From VRUE01 sp963822295 (lineage in GTDB: Bacteria > Actinomycetota > Thermoleophilia > Solirubrobacterales > 70-9), in assembly GCA_963822295.1 (NCBI GenBank), contig CAWGHD010000002.1, positions 1,178,001 through 1,242,000 of the forward strand: DNA of 64,000 nt, read 5' to 3'. The position numbers and the translations under genes are program-made. Positions 18,406-26,183 of the stretch are shown piece by piece (position 1 is the stretch's first letter; the number at the start of each line of letters is the position of its first letter). Below the pieces are notes generated by a model that was given only the letters and a program-made list of their open reading frames with translations, ran no database searches and was not told the DNA's origin.

Positions 18406-18433
18406 ATAGCTAAAAGTAAAGTAAAGGCCGCAG

Positions 18434-19000
18434 ATGACAGTTAAAACAGATGTGAGCAGATTCCAGATTCACGACGAGCTGACGGCCCCTGAGGACAGTG
18501 CTCCCCTGATCAAGAGCATCCAGGCGGCGGGCGGCGCGGTGAACAAGTTCGTCGGCGTCCTCGCCGGCTCCCCGGCGGTGCTGCGCGCATACACCCGGAT
18601 GCGCTCGGAGCTGCGCGGCGGTGTCCTGCTCCAGGCGACGCGGCAGCGGATCGCCCTGGCGGTCGCCGAGCACCGCGAGGACAACTACAGCATCGCCCAG
18701 TACGCGAAATCGGCCCGCGAGGCCGGGCTGGGCCTCGACGAGGTCTCCCGCGCCCGCAGCTTCGAGTCCGGCGACCCGAAGGAGAAGGCGCTCCTCACCT
18801 ACCTGAGGGCGACGCTCGAAGCCGGCGGCCATCCCCCCCACCACCTCCAGGAAGAGGCGATGGAGATCGGCTGGACCGAAGAGGAGATCCTCGAGGCGGT
18901 CGCGCACCTGGCGCTGAACGAGTTCCAAAGTCTCATCGCCAGCGCTGCAGCGCTGCCTAAAGATCAGGCGACTCCGCGGGTTCTGCCGAACGCGGCTTAG
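18434..19000 (+). CDS. Carboxymuconolactone decarboxylase (AhpD-fold) family protein lacking the redox cysteines
   Basis: A 188-residue all-helical CMD/AhpD-fold protein. The segment RQRIALAVAEHREDNYSIAQYAKSAREAGL aligns in pattern with the peroxidase-like CMD motif in which CxxC precedes a His, but here the motif reads DNYSIAQY. The whole protein contains no cysteine, so alkylhydroperoxidase-type thiol chemistry is excluded. A second helical stretch EKALLTYLRATLEAGGHPP and EEEILEAVAHLALNEFQSL completes the fold. A perfect 21-bp palindrome precedes it, so it is probably a regulated single gene. A 115-nt hairpin follows immediately. Function unknown. Confidence 0.8.
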   Translation: MTVKTDVSRFQIHDELTAPEDSAPLIKSIQAAGGAVNKFVGVLAGSPAVLRAYTRMRSELRGGVLLQATRQRIALAVAEHREDNYSIAQYAKSAREAGLGLDEVSRARSFESGDPKEKALLTYLRATLEAGGHPPHHLQEEAMEIGWTEEEILEAVAHLALNEFQSLIASAAALPKDQATPRVLPNAA

Positions 19001-19004
19001 GTGT

Positions 19005-19119
19005 AGGAGGGGTCGGGTGCCCCTGCCGGCTCAACTTTTCCGGTGGAGAGCTGGCGGCTGACGCCGCGAGCTCACGGCGAAAAAGTACAAGCCGCCGGCA
19101 GGGGCACCCGACCCCTCCT
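19005..19119. repeat. Long inverted repeat (26-bp perfect arms)
   Basis: The arms at 19005-19030 and 19094-19119 are exact reverse complements over 26 bases. The 63-nt interior is itself partly self-complementary (CTTTTCCGG and GAGCT against their counterparts), so the whole 115 nt can fold into one hairpin. It starts five bases after the CMD stop and lies upstream of the convergent secreted-protein gene, so it may act as a bidirectional terminator or be a mobile palindrome. No poly-U is seen. Confidence 0.75.
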
Positions 19120-19260
19120 CAGCTCGAACGAGCGGCAGAACCCGAGGTTCGCCCGAGCGGTTGGCAGAGCCGGGGACTCCTCGATTTAGAGATCCGGCGC
19201 GGCCGCAGGCCGCGTCTCTCCAGAAGAAGTTGAGAGAACAGGGGCCCCCGCCCCCGGCCC

Positions 19261-19958
19261 CTAGTCCTCTACAACAGTGACCGTGTAGAGCAGACGCGCC
19301 GTCGAGTACTTGCAGCCGTAGGTCGCCCGGGTCCCCACCTTCATGTGCGGCTCGCCCTGGCGGACGTCGGTGGAGTTGGTGCACATCCCCGGCTCGCGGC
19401 TGGCGCGCCAGACGTTTTTGGCGCCCAGGTCCTGGGAGAAGGCGGGCGCCCAGGTCGGCACGCTGATCCCGACGATGTCGCCGACCTCGACCCTGAGATT
19501 GGCCCCGAAGCGGACGGTCTGGCCGAGGTAGGGCGTGAGGATGTGGACCGAGCCCTGGCTGCGCAGGTTGTAGCGGGGCGGGTTGGTGCCGGCGACGCGG
19601 CGCAGGATCGAGAGGCGCGCCTGCGGCGGGGTGCCGAAGAAGCCGTTGAAGAAGGAGCGCTGGCTGTTGGTCGGCTGGGCCAGGGTCAGCGTCCAGGACT
19701 TGATCTTGCCTCCTGCGGTTGACCCGGAACGGGAGCTGCGTCTGGTCGTTGCTGACCTGGAAGCCGGTGACGCTGCCGACGGCCTGACAGGGAAGCGCCG
19801 GGCAGGACGGGTCCGGGGTGGTCGCGGTGGCGCCGAGCACGACCGTCGTCTTCGAGCTCGTCGCCGCGCCCGCGCTCGAGCCGAACTGGGCGACCGCGAG
19901 GACCAGGCAGGCAGCCGCCAGCAGGGCGAGGACGCAACTTCTGCGAAGACGTCGACAT
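19261..19958 (-). CDS. Secreted protein of unknown function (two frameshifts)
   Basis: Minus-strand gene beginning MSTSSQKLR at 19958 behind a GAGAGAGGAAC ribosome site and ending YTVTVVED at 19261. Two single-base shifts are needed to read it through. One is near 19930, joining the start to VLALLAAACLVLAVAQ and FGSSAGA (a signal peptide). The other is near 19716, joining LPFRV to GGKIKSWTLTLAQPTN. The restored protein is about 230 residues. It has a secreted beta-rich look, with several Cys (PSCPALPCQAVG, GMCTNS, YGCKYS) that could form disulfides. No named domain is recognised. The gene belongs to a 3.3-kb stretch with many such shifts, so assembly error is likely. Confidence 0.6.
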
Positions 19959-20033
19959 GCCGTTCCTCTCTCGAATGGTCAAAGCAGTGGCGCGCAGATT
20001 AGCCGTCGCAACGGCCGTAACACGGGAACCGGG

Positions 20034-20494
20034 CTAGGGTCGCGCCAGCTGGATCTGGACCGCGTAGCGGATCCGCCCGGACCCTTCGAAGTCGAGGGCT
20101 TCGCGCACACCGTTCGTCAGGTCCCAGGAGAAGCCGCGGGTGAAGGGGCCGCGGTCGATCACCCTGGTGACCATCGCGCGGCCGTCGTGGACGAACTTGA
20201 CCGCGGTCCCGCAGGGCAGGCTGCGATGGGCGACGCCGAGCGTCTTCGGCCGCAGGATCTGGCCGCAGGCGGTCTGGCGCCCGTAGAGGCCGGGGCCGTA
20301 CCAGGTGGCGCCCGCCGAGCGCAGCGCGGTGAAGGCGATTCCCGCCCCCGTCTGGGCGTCGGTGGAGGCGATCGGTCGGCGCCGCCGGTGTCGGCGGGGG
20401 CCGGCGCAGCGCCGAGCGCGGCGATCGCGCAGACGCCGAGGACGGCCGCGCAGCGCGCGCCGAAGCGTGTTCGTGTGGTGGTTCCCGCCTTCAT
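20034..20494 (-). CDS. RlpA-like double-psi beta-barrel secreted protein (one frameshift)
   Basis: The start at 20494 encodes an Arg-containing signal peptide (GARCAAVLGVCAIAALGAAPAPA). After a one-base shift near 20370, the other frame continues TGAGIAFTALRSAGATWYGPG. The rest, with LYGRQTACGQIL, LGVAHRSLPCGTAVKF and RVIDRGPFTRGFSWDLTNG, is a typical RlpA-type double-psi beta-barrel ending QIQLARP at 20034. The restored length is about 153 residues. RlpA barrels act on peptidoglycan in the cell envelope, in some species as lytic transglycosylases. No SPOR domain is present. The single shift next to an otherwise intact fold suggests an error in the sequence. Confidence 0.75.
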
Positions 20495-20686
20495 TTCTCT
20501 TTGCGACGCTTACGGGGTTAGCTGACGGGCTCGCGCTGCAAAGAGCTGCGCTACGCGGCAGATGCCGGCGATTCGCCCCAACTGATTGGGTCCCCCGATT
20601 CCCGCTTTTGTGAGCGGAGACTCAGCGAAGTGGGCACCAGGTTAGCAAACGCTAAGACAGAAAACGGTGCAGGGGTCGCTGAAATG

Positions 20687-20712
20687 GGAGAGGCCCCTCG
20701 CGGGGCCTCTCC
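20687..20712 (-). terminator. Terminator of the RNase P RNA gene
   Basis: Inverted repeat GGAGAGGCCCC/GGGGCCTCTCC with a 4-nt loop, lying just 3' of the RNase P RNA on the minus strand. Confidence 0.7.
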
Positions 20713-20716
20713 TTTA

Positions 20717-21042
20717 GCGGGCCTGTAAGCCGGATCCTGTCTTGAGCGGCCATCTATCTATGCGGCCTACCTGGACCTCGCCGGGCCGGGTCGACGGTCC
20801 TGCTTGGCCTTGCACCGGGCGGGGTTTGCCTGGCCGCCGCGTCACCGCGACGCCGGTGCGCTCTTACCGCACCATTTCACCTTTGCCTGTGCGCGACTCA
20901 CGTGTGGCCGCGCCATCGGCCGTGTGTTTCTGTGGCACTTTCCCGCGGGTTTCCCCGGGTGGGCGTTACCCACCGCCTTGCCCTTCGGTGTCCGGACTTT
21001 CCTCGAGGGGTTTTCTCTCCCCCCGCGGTCCGCTCGGCCCGC
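20717..21042 (-). ncRNA. rnpB: RNase P RNA, bacterial A type
   Basis: The minus strand carries the near-universal RNase P core GAGGAAAGTCCGGACACC (21000-21017 region) at the 5' side. The 3' conserved ACAGGATCCGGCTTACAGGC lies at about 20721-20740. Helix P1 is formed by GCGGGCC (5' end, 21036-21042) and GGCCCGC (20717-20723), fixing both ends. A TACCAT box at 21047-21052 on the minus strand fits the -10 position for a start near 21042. About 326 nt, slightly short for A type; one or two missing bases are possible given the frameshifts in flanking genes. The product is the ribozyme that matures tRNA 5' ends. Confidence 0.95.
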
Positions 21043-21046
21043 GCCA

Positions 21047-21052
21047 GATGGT
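21047..21052 (-). promoter_or_regulatory. -10 box of rnpB
   Basis: TACCAT on the minus strand, with its downstream edge 4 nt before the inferred 5' end of the RNase P RNA. Confidence 0.5.
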
Positions 21053-21104
21053 AGCGCCGGGGCGCCGCATCGTTGCAATCGCATCGAATATCCTGGCCGC
21101 GGGA

Positions 21105-21907
21105 ATGCCGGGAGCCGTGGTCACGGGAGCGGGAAGCGGCCTGGGGCAGATCGATCGCGGTCGAGCTCGCGGGCAGCGGCTTCGTCGTGCTCGCGACCGA
21201 CATCGACCCAGAGCGCCGCCGCCGAGACCGCGGAGGCGATCGGCGGTCGGCGCCACCTCGTCGGCCTCGACGTGCGCGACGAGGAGGCCTGCCGGGCGGC
21301 CGCGGCGGTCGCGATCACCCGCGGCGGCTCGCTCGATCTCTGGGTCAACAACGCCGGCGTCTTCTTCACCGGCAACGCCTGGGAGCAGGACGAGCAGGCG
21401 CGGCAGACGATGCTCGACGTCAACGCCGTCGGCATCATGAACGGCACGATCGCGGCGCTCGAGCGGATGACCGAGCCGGGACCGGGCACATGGTCAACGT
21501 CGTCTCCCTCGGCCGGCCTCGTCGCGGCGCCGGGCGAGGTCGCCTACTCGGCGAGCAAGCACGCCGCGATGGCGTTCACGCTCGGAACCCTCTTCGACCT
21601 GCGCCGGGCCGGCTTCCGCGGGATCGAGCTCAGCGCCGTCTGCCCGGACGGGATCTGGACCCCGATGCTCGAGGACAAGCTCGACGACCCCGATGCGGCG
21701 GGCTCTTTCTCCGGCCGGCTGCTGACCCCCGAGCAGGTGGCGACCGAGGTCGGCAGGCTCACCGAGCGCCCGCGGCCGGTCCTCGTCCTGCCGCGCTGGC
21801 GCGGCCCGGTCCTGCGCTTCTTCGACCTCTTCCCGCGCCTCGCCCTGCAACTGCTGCCGCTGGTGATGCGAGACGCCCGCCGCCGCCAGCGGCGCTACAA
21901 ACGCTGA
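21105..21907 (+). pseudogene. Short-chain dehydrogenase with four single-base shifts
   Basis: Begins MPGAVVTGAGSGLG at 21105 and ends in ARRRQRRYKR at 21907. Joining frames gives a complete SDR of about 265 residues. GSGLG is followed by RSIAVELAGSGFVVLATDID (shift near 21147), then SAAAETAEAIGG (shift near 21212) and the NAG motif LWVNNAGVFF. Next come HMVNVVSL (shift near 21485), AGLVAAPGEVAYSASKHAA with catalytic Tyr and Lys (shift near 21510), and a C-terminal basic tail. All motifs survive, so the four shifts are better explained by base-calling errors in this stretch than by decay, but as given the gene cannot be translated. Confidence 0.7.
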
Positions 21908-21943
21908 TCGAATCAGGCAAGTGGCCCTGAGCGCCGTCGGGCG

Positions 21944-22563
21944 CTAGACGACTTTCCTGGAAGACGCCGACCACGCGGCCGAGAATGCGGGCCTCTGTGG
22001 TGCGGATCGGCTCCATCGCGTCGTTCTCGGGCTGCAGGCGGACGTGGTCGTTCTCGCGGAAGAAGCGCTTGACGGTCGCCTCCTCGCCGATCAGGGCGAC
22101 GACGATTTCGCCGTCGCCGGCCTCCTCGGCGGGACGGACGACGACGTAGTCGCCCTCGAAGATGCCGGCGTTCTTCATGCTCTCGCCGCGGACGTGGAGG
22201 ATGTAGTCGCCGTCCTCGCCGCCGATCACGTCGGGGATCTCGATGTACTCCTCGACGTTCTCCTCGGCCAGGATCGGCTCGCCGGCGGCGACCTGGCCGA
22301 CCAGCGGCAGGCCCTTGCCGGGCATGATCGTCTTCTTGGCCCGGTCGAAGAGCAGCTCGATCGCCCGCGGCTTCGAGGGATCGCGCCGCAGCAGCCCGAT
22401 CTTCTCGAGGTTGGCGAGGTGCGCGTGCACGGTCGAGGAGGAGTGCGAGCCCGACCGCTTTGCCGATCTCCCGCACGGTCGGCGGGTAGCCGGTCTTGGC
22501 CGCGTACTTGCCGATGAAGTCGAAGATCTCCTTCTGCCTTTTGGTCAGATCCAGGTCCACCAT
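21944..22563 (-). CDS. lexA: SOS repressor LexA (two frameshifts)
   Basis: Starts at MVDLDLTKRQKEIFDFIG (22563, with GAGGAGG upstream) and carries the LexA winged helix YPPTVREIGKAVGL. An extra base near 22447 must be removed to continue into SSSTVHAHLANLEKIGLL. The peptidase part is complete: cleavage site VAAGEP, catalytic Ser in HVRGESMKNAGI and Lys in ATVKRFF. A second shift near 21957 is needed to end at VGVFRKVV with TAG at 21944; otherwise the frame runs on without the usual LexA C terminus. The restored length is about 206 residues. An SOS box lies upstream. Two shifts in a gene of this role favour sequencing error. Confidence 0.85.
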
Positions 22564-22615
22564 CCGTTCCTCCTCGTAGGCCCGGGCACCAGTGCCGGCG
22601 CAAGATTCAATGGTT

Positions 22616-22629
22616 CGAACACCTGTTCG
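22616..22629. promoter_or_regulatory. LexA (SOS) box upstream of lexA
   Basis: CGAACACCTGTTCG matches the Gram-positive/actinobacterial SOS box CGAACRNRYGTTYG at the conserved arms and lies about 53 nt before the lexA start. It indicates autoregulation of lexA. Confidence 0.85.
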
Positions 22630-22707
22630 CAGGCTAGCGGCTCCCACGGATGCTTTCAAGCCGCGGGCGGCCGCCGCCGCGGAACATCTAGAATCGAGCG
22701 CCCTCGA

Positions 22708-22795
<88 letters not shown>

Positions 22796-22797
22796 TT

Positions 22798-22833
22798 GGA
22801 AAACCCCCGCTAGTCGGGGGTTTTCCTGTTTTT
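22798..22833 (+). terminator. Rho-independent terminator after tRNA-Leu
   Basis: Stem GGAAAACCCCCG/CGGGGGTTTTCC with a 5-nt loop, followed by TGTTTTTATG. It is strong and symmetric, so it could also work on the other strand. Confidence 0.85.
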
Positions 22834-22867
22834 ATGGGTCTTTTGCACAAAGCGTCTAGACCCGTGA

Positions 22868-22891
22868 TGCGCCAGTTGATGCGCCAGTCAG
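22868..22891 (+). repeat. Island-end direct repeat, left (TGCGCCAGT twice)
   Basis: TGCGCCAGT occurs at 22868 and again at 22880, ending in CAG. An almost identical double repeat lies just inside the right end of the island (31156-31178). Position inside both junctions suggests integrase arm-type sites or a duplicated attP segment. Confidence 0.6.
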
Positions 22892-22930
22892 ACACTAGTT
22901 CTACGTCACTTCGCCGGTGACTTTGATGCG

Positions 22931-22936
22931 TACGAT
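22931..22936 (+). promoter_or_regulatory. -10 box of the truncated GNAT gene
   Basis: TACGAT followed by CCGTCG and the GTG at 22943; leaderless layout. Confidence 0.4.
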
Positions 22937-22942
22937 CCGTCG

Positions 22943-23693
22943 GTGAACTTGCGGAGCATGCGTCCCCATGAGATTGATGCCGCGGTCAGCGTGTGGCGTG
23001 CGGCGAACATCGCCCGAGGTGCTCCGCATGGGACCGAGCGCACCGCCCGCATCCGCGCGAAACTCTCGGCCTCAGATGCCCTGGCGTTCGTGGCGCTCAG
23101 ACCGGAGATCGTAGGCATGGCGCTCGCCGAGCCTGGCCGCCTCGATGGTGGCGCTGGCGGGCTCGATCCGACGCTCCTGCATATCTCGATGGTCTTCGTG
23201 CACCCGGCCACGCAGGGGACAGGGGTCGGTAGCTCGCTTGTCCTCCATGTTCTCGACTCAGGCCGCTCGCTGGGCTACCTGCGGGCGGATGTCTGGACCT
23301 ACCGCGATAACACCTCCGCGCGCGCTCGGTGGCGGCCCCGGCGAAGCAGACCAGATCCTGCGCGATTGGTGGCACTGGCGCGACGAGGATGCCTGGGAGA
23401 TGTACTGGTTCGCTCACGACATGGGTAAGGCCGGGCCAACCCCGCCCCTGCGCCGCGAGGCGGAGCGGCGGATCGCCGCAGACCCTGCGCTGACCACCGC
23501 GATGGTTCGGGTCCTCAACCACGAGTTACGTCCCTCGGAGGCCTTCACGCCAGCCTTCTCCGTGACCACGATGGCGCAAGCGCTACGTCACGGTCGCGGT
23601 CGCCGTCAGGCGATCATGCGTGAGGCGGGGACGGCTGCGGTCGACGAACTCCGGCGGTGGCGCATGGCGCGCCGAACGATGGGAAGGCACTGA
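22943..23693 (+). pseudogene. Chimeric remnant: GNAT N-terminal part joined out of frame to the 3' end of an unrelated gene
   Basis: From GTG 22943 the frame encodes a GNAT acetyltransferase: MRPHEIDAAVSVWRAANIAR, HISMVFVHPATQGTGVGSSL (acetyl-CoA loop) and RADVWTYRDNTSARA. After this Asn-x-x-Ala helix the expected Tyr-x-x-x-GF end is missing. At about 23325 the sequence continues, in another frame, as LGGGPGEADQILRDWWHW and runs to MARRTMGRH at 23693, with composition unlike a GNAT. The second part (about 120 residues, Trp/Arg-rich) has no recognised domain and no start of its own. This looks like a deletion or recombination joint inside the island, next to its left end. Confidence 0.6.
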
Positions 23694-23732
23694 ACTGTCG
23701 CCATGAAGAAACACGAATCAAGGAGAGCCAGA

Positions 23733-24173
23733 ATGAGCAAGAAGAAGCCCGTACCCGGGCAGCTGATCACCGGCGCAGGGGGTGTGCTGCTGATCGTCTC
23801 CATGTTTCTTCCCTGGGTGGGAGCCGGGGAGACACACCGAACCGGATTCGAGCTCTTGACCATCGGCGATGTCCTCCTGCTGATCGTCGGACTGGTCGCG
23901 ATCGTGGCGGCACTCACGTGGGGGCGTTACGGGCTCTTTCGCCCCGATCTGTCCCTGAACGGGGCGGCCGATCTGCTGGGCCTGGTGGCAGCGATCCTTC
24001 TCGCCTGGCTGATCCTGTTCGACTTCCCGACTGGCGCCAGTCGGGAAGTCGGCGTCTTCCTGGCTCTGGTCGCGACGATCGCGATCGCCGGCGGGACGGG
24101 CGACTACAGCGTTCTGCGTGGCGCGCCGTTGTTTCCCCGCATCGACCAGAGCGAGCGGCGAACATCATCGTAG
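23733..24173 (+). CDS. Small four-helix membrane protein, unknown
   Basis: A 146-residue protein. The ATG at 23733 is chosen because AAGGAG lies 7 nt upstream; an in-frame ATG at 23703 has no ribosome site. There are four hydrophobic helices: PGQLITGAGGVLLIVSMFL, then VLLLIVGLVAIVAAL, then LGLVAAILLAWLILF, then VGVFLALVATIAIAGG. The N terminus is Lys-rich (MSKKKPVPG) and likely cytoplasmic. No family is recognised. It lies within the tRNA-Leu island between a GNAT remnant and a convergent GNAT gene, without an obvious operon partner. Confidence 0.7.
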   Translation: MSKKKPVPGQLITGAGGVLLIVSMFLPWVGAGETHRTGFELLTIGDVLLLIVGLVAIVAALTWGRYGLFRPDLSLNGAADLLGLVAAILLAWLILFDFPTGASREVGVFLALVATIAIAGGTGDYSVLRGAPLFPRIDQSERRTSS

Positions 24174-24228
24174 GGGCTTATCGGTGATCGGTGCCCATCT
24201 CGTTCCTGGTCGATGCCAGCAGAGGCCA

Positions 24229-24819
24229 TCAGAAGGGGCGCAACATGCGCCATGCCGGCGGGGAGCCCGGCAGACTGATTTCTCCGATCTCCTCGAAGCC
24301 AAACCGCCGGTAGAAGGGAATGTTGGTGCGGCGCTGAGTCTCTAGGTAACAGGCCACGCCATCGGCCTCCGCTCTGCGCAAACCCGGCTCGATCAGGGCG
24401 CTGCCGATGCCCTGGCGCTGCGCGGAGGTTCTCACGGCGAGGCTGTTCAGCCGCCAGTGAGGCTCGCGCGGAAGGTTGTCGTGGATCAGTTTCTCCCACC
24501 GCACCCCCTTCCGTAGGCTGCCCGCACCCTCGGGCAAGAGCGTCAAGCCGGTGCGCAATTGCTCGCCCAGATTCAGTTCTGCGGTTCCGGGTGGGAACCA
24601 GAGAGCGCCCCCGGCAGCGTCCGCGGTGGTCCAGGCGGCGTCACGCGGAACGAAGACGCGCCGAATCAGTGCCTCGTAGTAGCGGGGCAGGACCCGCCGC
24701 AACTGCCAGCGCCTGGGCAACAACCAGCTCCAGATCTCGTCGTCGTGGAAGCCGTCGGCAAGTGCCTCGGCCGTGGGGCGAACGAATTGATCGACTACCC
24801 GGACCGCCCCAGCCGCCAT
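24229..24819 (-). CDS. GNAT-family N-acetyltransferase
   Basis: A 196-residue acetyltransferase. Motif A is LNSLAVRTSAQRQGIGSAL with the Q/RxxGxG acetyl-CoA loop, motif B is CYLETQRRTNIPFYRRFGFEE, and the N-terminal half FVRPTAEALADGFHDDEIW is typical of the group that also includes antibiotic-modifying enzymes. The acceptor substrate is not predictable. The ATG at 24819 is preceded by TAGGAT and 6 nt, a leaderless layout. The gene is island cargo and convergent to the small membrane protein gene. Confidence 0.85.
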   Translation of the reverse strand: MAAGAVRVVDQFVRPTAEALADGFHDDEIWSWLLPRRWQLRRVLPRYYEALIRRVFVPRDAAWTTADAAGGALWFPPGTAELNLGEQLRTGLTLLPEGAGSLRKGVRWEKLIHDNLPREPHWRLNSLAVRTSAQRQGIGSALIEPGLRRAEADGVACYLETQRRTNIPFYRRFGFEEIGEISLPGSPPAWRMLRPF

Positions 24820-24825
24820 GCGGAC

Positions 24826-24831
24826 ATCCTA
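24826..24831 (-). promoter_or_regulatory. -10 box of the island GNAT gene
   Basis: TAGGAT on the minus strand, 6 nt before the start at 24819. Confidence 0.5.
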
Positions 24832-25032
24832 TGGCGCGAGCCGTTCGATTCCAGCCGGGTCGGATGCAGTTTCCCTCTGCTGCACCAAAGCTCCGGCGCG
24901 GACTGCCTCTTCGAGCAGATGGCGTCCGCCGCGGCTGCCCATCCTTTGCGGACGAGGCGGGGCAGATGTCACCAGGGTGTCTTCCCTCTTTCGCATATTT
25001 CGCTGTAGTAGCGAACTATGGGGAAATCGGGA

Positions 25033-25089
25033 AATTTCTCTGATATTATGTATTCGTAATGGAGGCGAAACCCGCCGATATAGAGAAAT
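25033..25089 (+). promoter_or_regulatory. Promoter and possible operator of the AbiE-like pair
   Basis: TATTAT (25044-25049) lies 9 nt before the ATG at 25059 in a locally AT-rich stretch. Inverted copies ATTTCTC (ending 25040) and GAGAAAT (25083-25089) flank the start. AbiEi antitoxins are known to repress their own operon through inverted repeats, so this is a candidate operator. Confidence 0.4.
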
Positions 25090-26183
25090 CTCTCCTCGAC
25101 CAAGCAATTAGCTGGTTGGAAGGCCGGCTCCCTGAAGGCTGGGGCGTAGAAAAGACGCCTGCCCAGAGCCTTGATCTCAACGTCCCCCGCGACGACTTGA
25201 GAATTACTCTCAAAGGGCCTCATAGCACGGGGACCACCCTCGCCATAGAGGCGAAGCAATCGGTTTCGCCTCGCTTCGTTCATGATCTGTTGCTTCCTCG
25301 ACTTCACACCGCCCGCAACATGGGCGGGTTTCATCCGCTCGTTGTTGTGGCCCCCTGGTTGAGCAGGAAGACGCAAGCTCTGCTGACCAAAAATGGCATC
25401 GGCTACATCGACCTGACCGGCAATGCGAGGGTGCTTGCCAACAATCCGCCGTTCTACCTGGAGACCGTAGGAGCAGAGCGCGATCCTGCTCCTAAGAAAC
25501 AGGGCAAAGCCCAACTGCGTGGGCCGAAGGCCGCACGGCTGATCAGGCTACTGACCGATGTCCGCCCCCCCTACAGGCTTGGGGAGCTCGCAGCTGCCGC
25601 GGACCTCGCTCCGGCCTACGTATCGCGCTTGCTCGAAACGCTCTATGACGAAGCACTGATCGAGCGGGGCGCCCGCGGACCAGTCGAGGTCGTCGACATC
25701 GCCGGGCTGATTCGCCGCTGGGCCAACTCATACGACGTCTTGCAGTCCAATCGACCCGAGTCATTCATCGCCCCTAATGGGGTCAAATTCACAACAGATG
25801 AACTCTCAAACTACCCATCCGAGAAGACCCGGTTCGCGATAACCGGCTCGGTTGCCGCCATCCGTCTGGCGCCCATCACCGCGCCAGCGCTCCTCTTGGC
25901 CTACTGCGACGACCCCGACGCGCTCGCAAGCGATCTGGGATTGCTCCCCGCGAGCGAGGGCGCGAACGTAATCCTTCTTGAGCCGTTCGACGACGTAGTT
26001 TGGCGTCGCACCCTGACCCAATCCGGTCTGCGTTTCGTCGCACCCGCGCAGGTTGCGGTCGATTGCCTTACAGGGACGGGCAGGATGCCTGAGGAGGGCG
26101 AGGCGGTCCTTGACTGGATGGTCGAGAACGACGATGTCTGGCGACAACCAGAGCTTCCAGACTTCGGACTCGAGTGGCAATGA
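25059..26183 (+). CDS. AbiEi-like antitoxin/regulator with nuclease-like N-terminal domain
   Basis: A 374-residue protein. Residues 1-140 look like a restriction-endonuclease-like fold with a possible D-(x)n-ExK motif (D39, then IEAK at 63-66) and GIGYIDLTGNARV. Residues about 160-210 are a winged helix (PPYRLGELAAAADLAPAYVS). The C-terminal part has the hallmark of type IV AbiEi antitoxins: FAITGSVAAIRLAP, then LAYCDDPDALASDLGLLPAS, then GANVILLEPFDD. AbiEi represses its operon and counteracts AbiEii. Whether the N-terminal domain is an active nuclease is unknown. It is coupled by an ATGA overlap to the nucleotidyltransferase downstream. It belongs to the island and is visibly less GC-rich than the chromosome around it. 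Confidence 0.75.
   Translation: MEAKPADIEKSLLDQAISWLEGRLPEGWGVEKTPAQSLDLNVPRDDLRITLKGPHSTGTTLAIEAKQSVSPRFVHDLLLPRLHTARNMGGFHPLVVVAPWLSRKTQALLTKNGIGYIDLTGNARVLANNPPFYLETVGAERDPAPKKQGKAQLRGPKAARLIRLLTDVRPPYRLGELAAAADLAPAYVSRLLETLYDEALIERGARGPVEVVDIAGLIRRWANSYDVLQSNRPESFIAPNGVKFTTDELSNYPSEKTRFAITGSVAAIRLAPITAPALLLAYCDDPDALASDLGLLPASEGANVILLEPFDDVVWRRTLTQSGLRFVAPAQVAVDCLTGTGRMPEEGEAVLDWMVENDDVWRQPELPDFGLEWQ

Noticed and set aside
18254..18433. Riboswitch upstream of glnA (for example glutamine or glnA motif)
   Set aside because: The region lacks recognisable conserved riboswitch sequence; only a ribosome site on one strand and an AT-rich operator for the other gene.
21944..22563. Programmed frameshifting in lexA
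   Set aside because: No slippery heptamer or downstream pseudoknot is evident, and neighbouring genes carry many similar indels, so sequence error is simpler.
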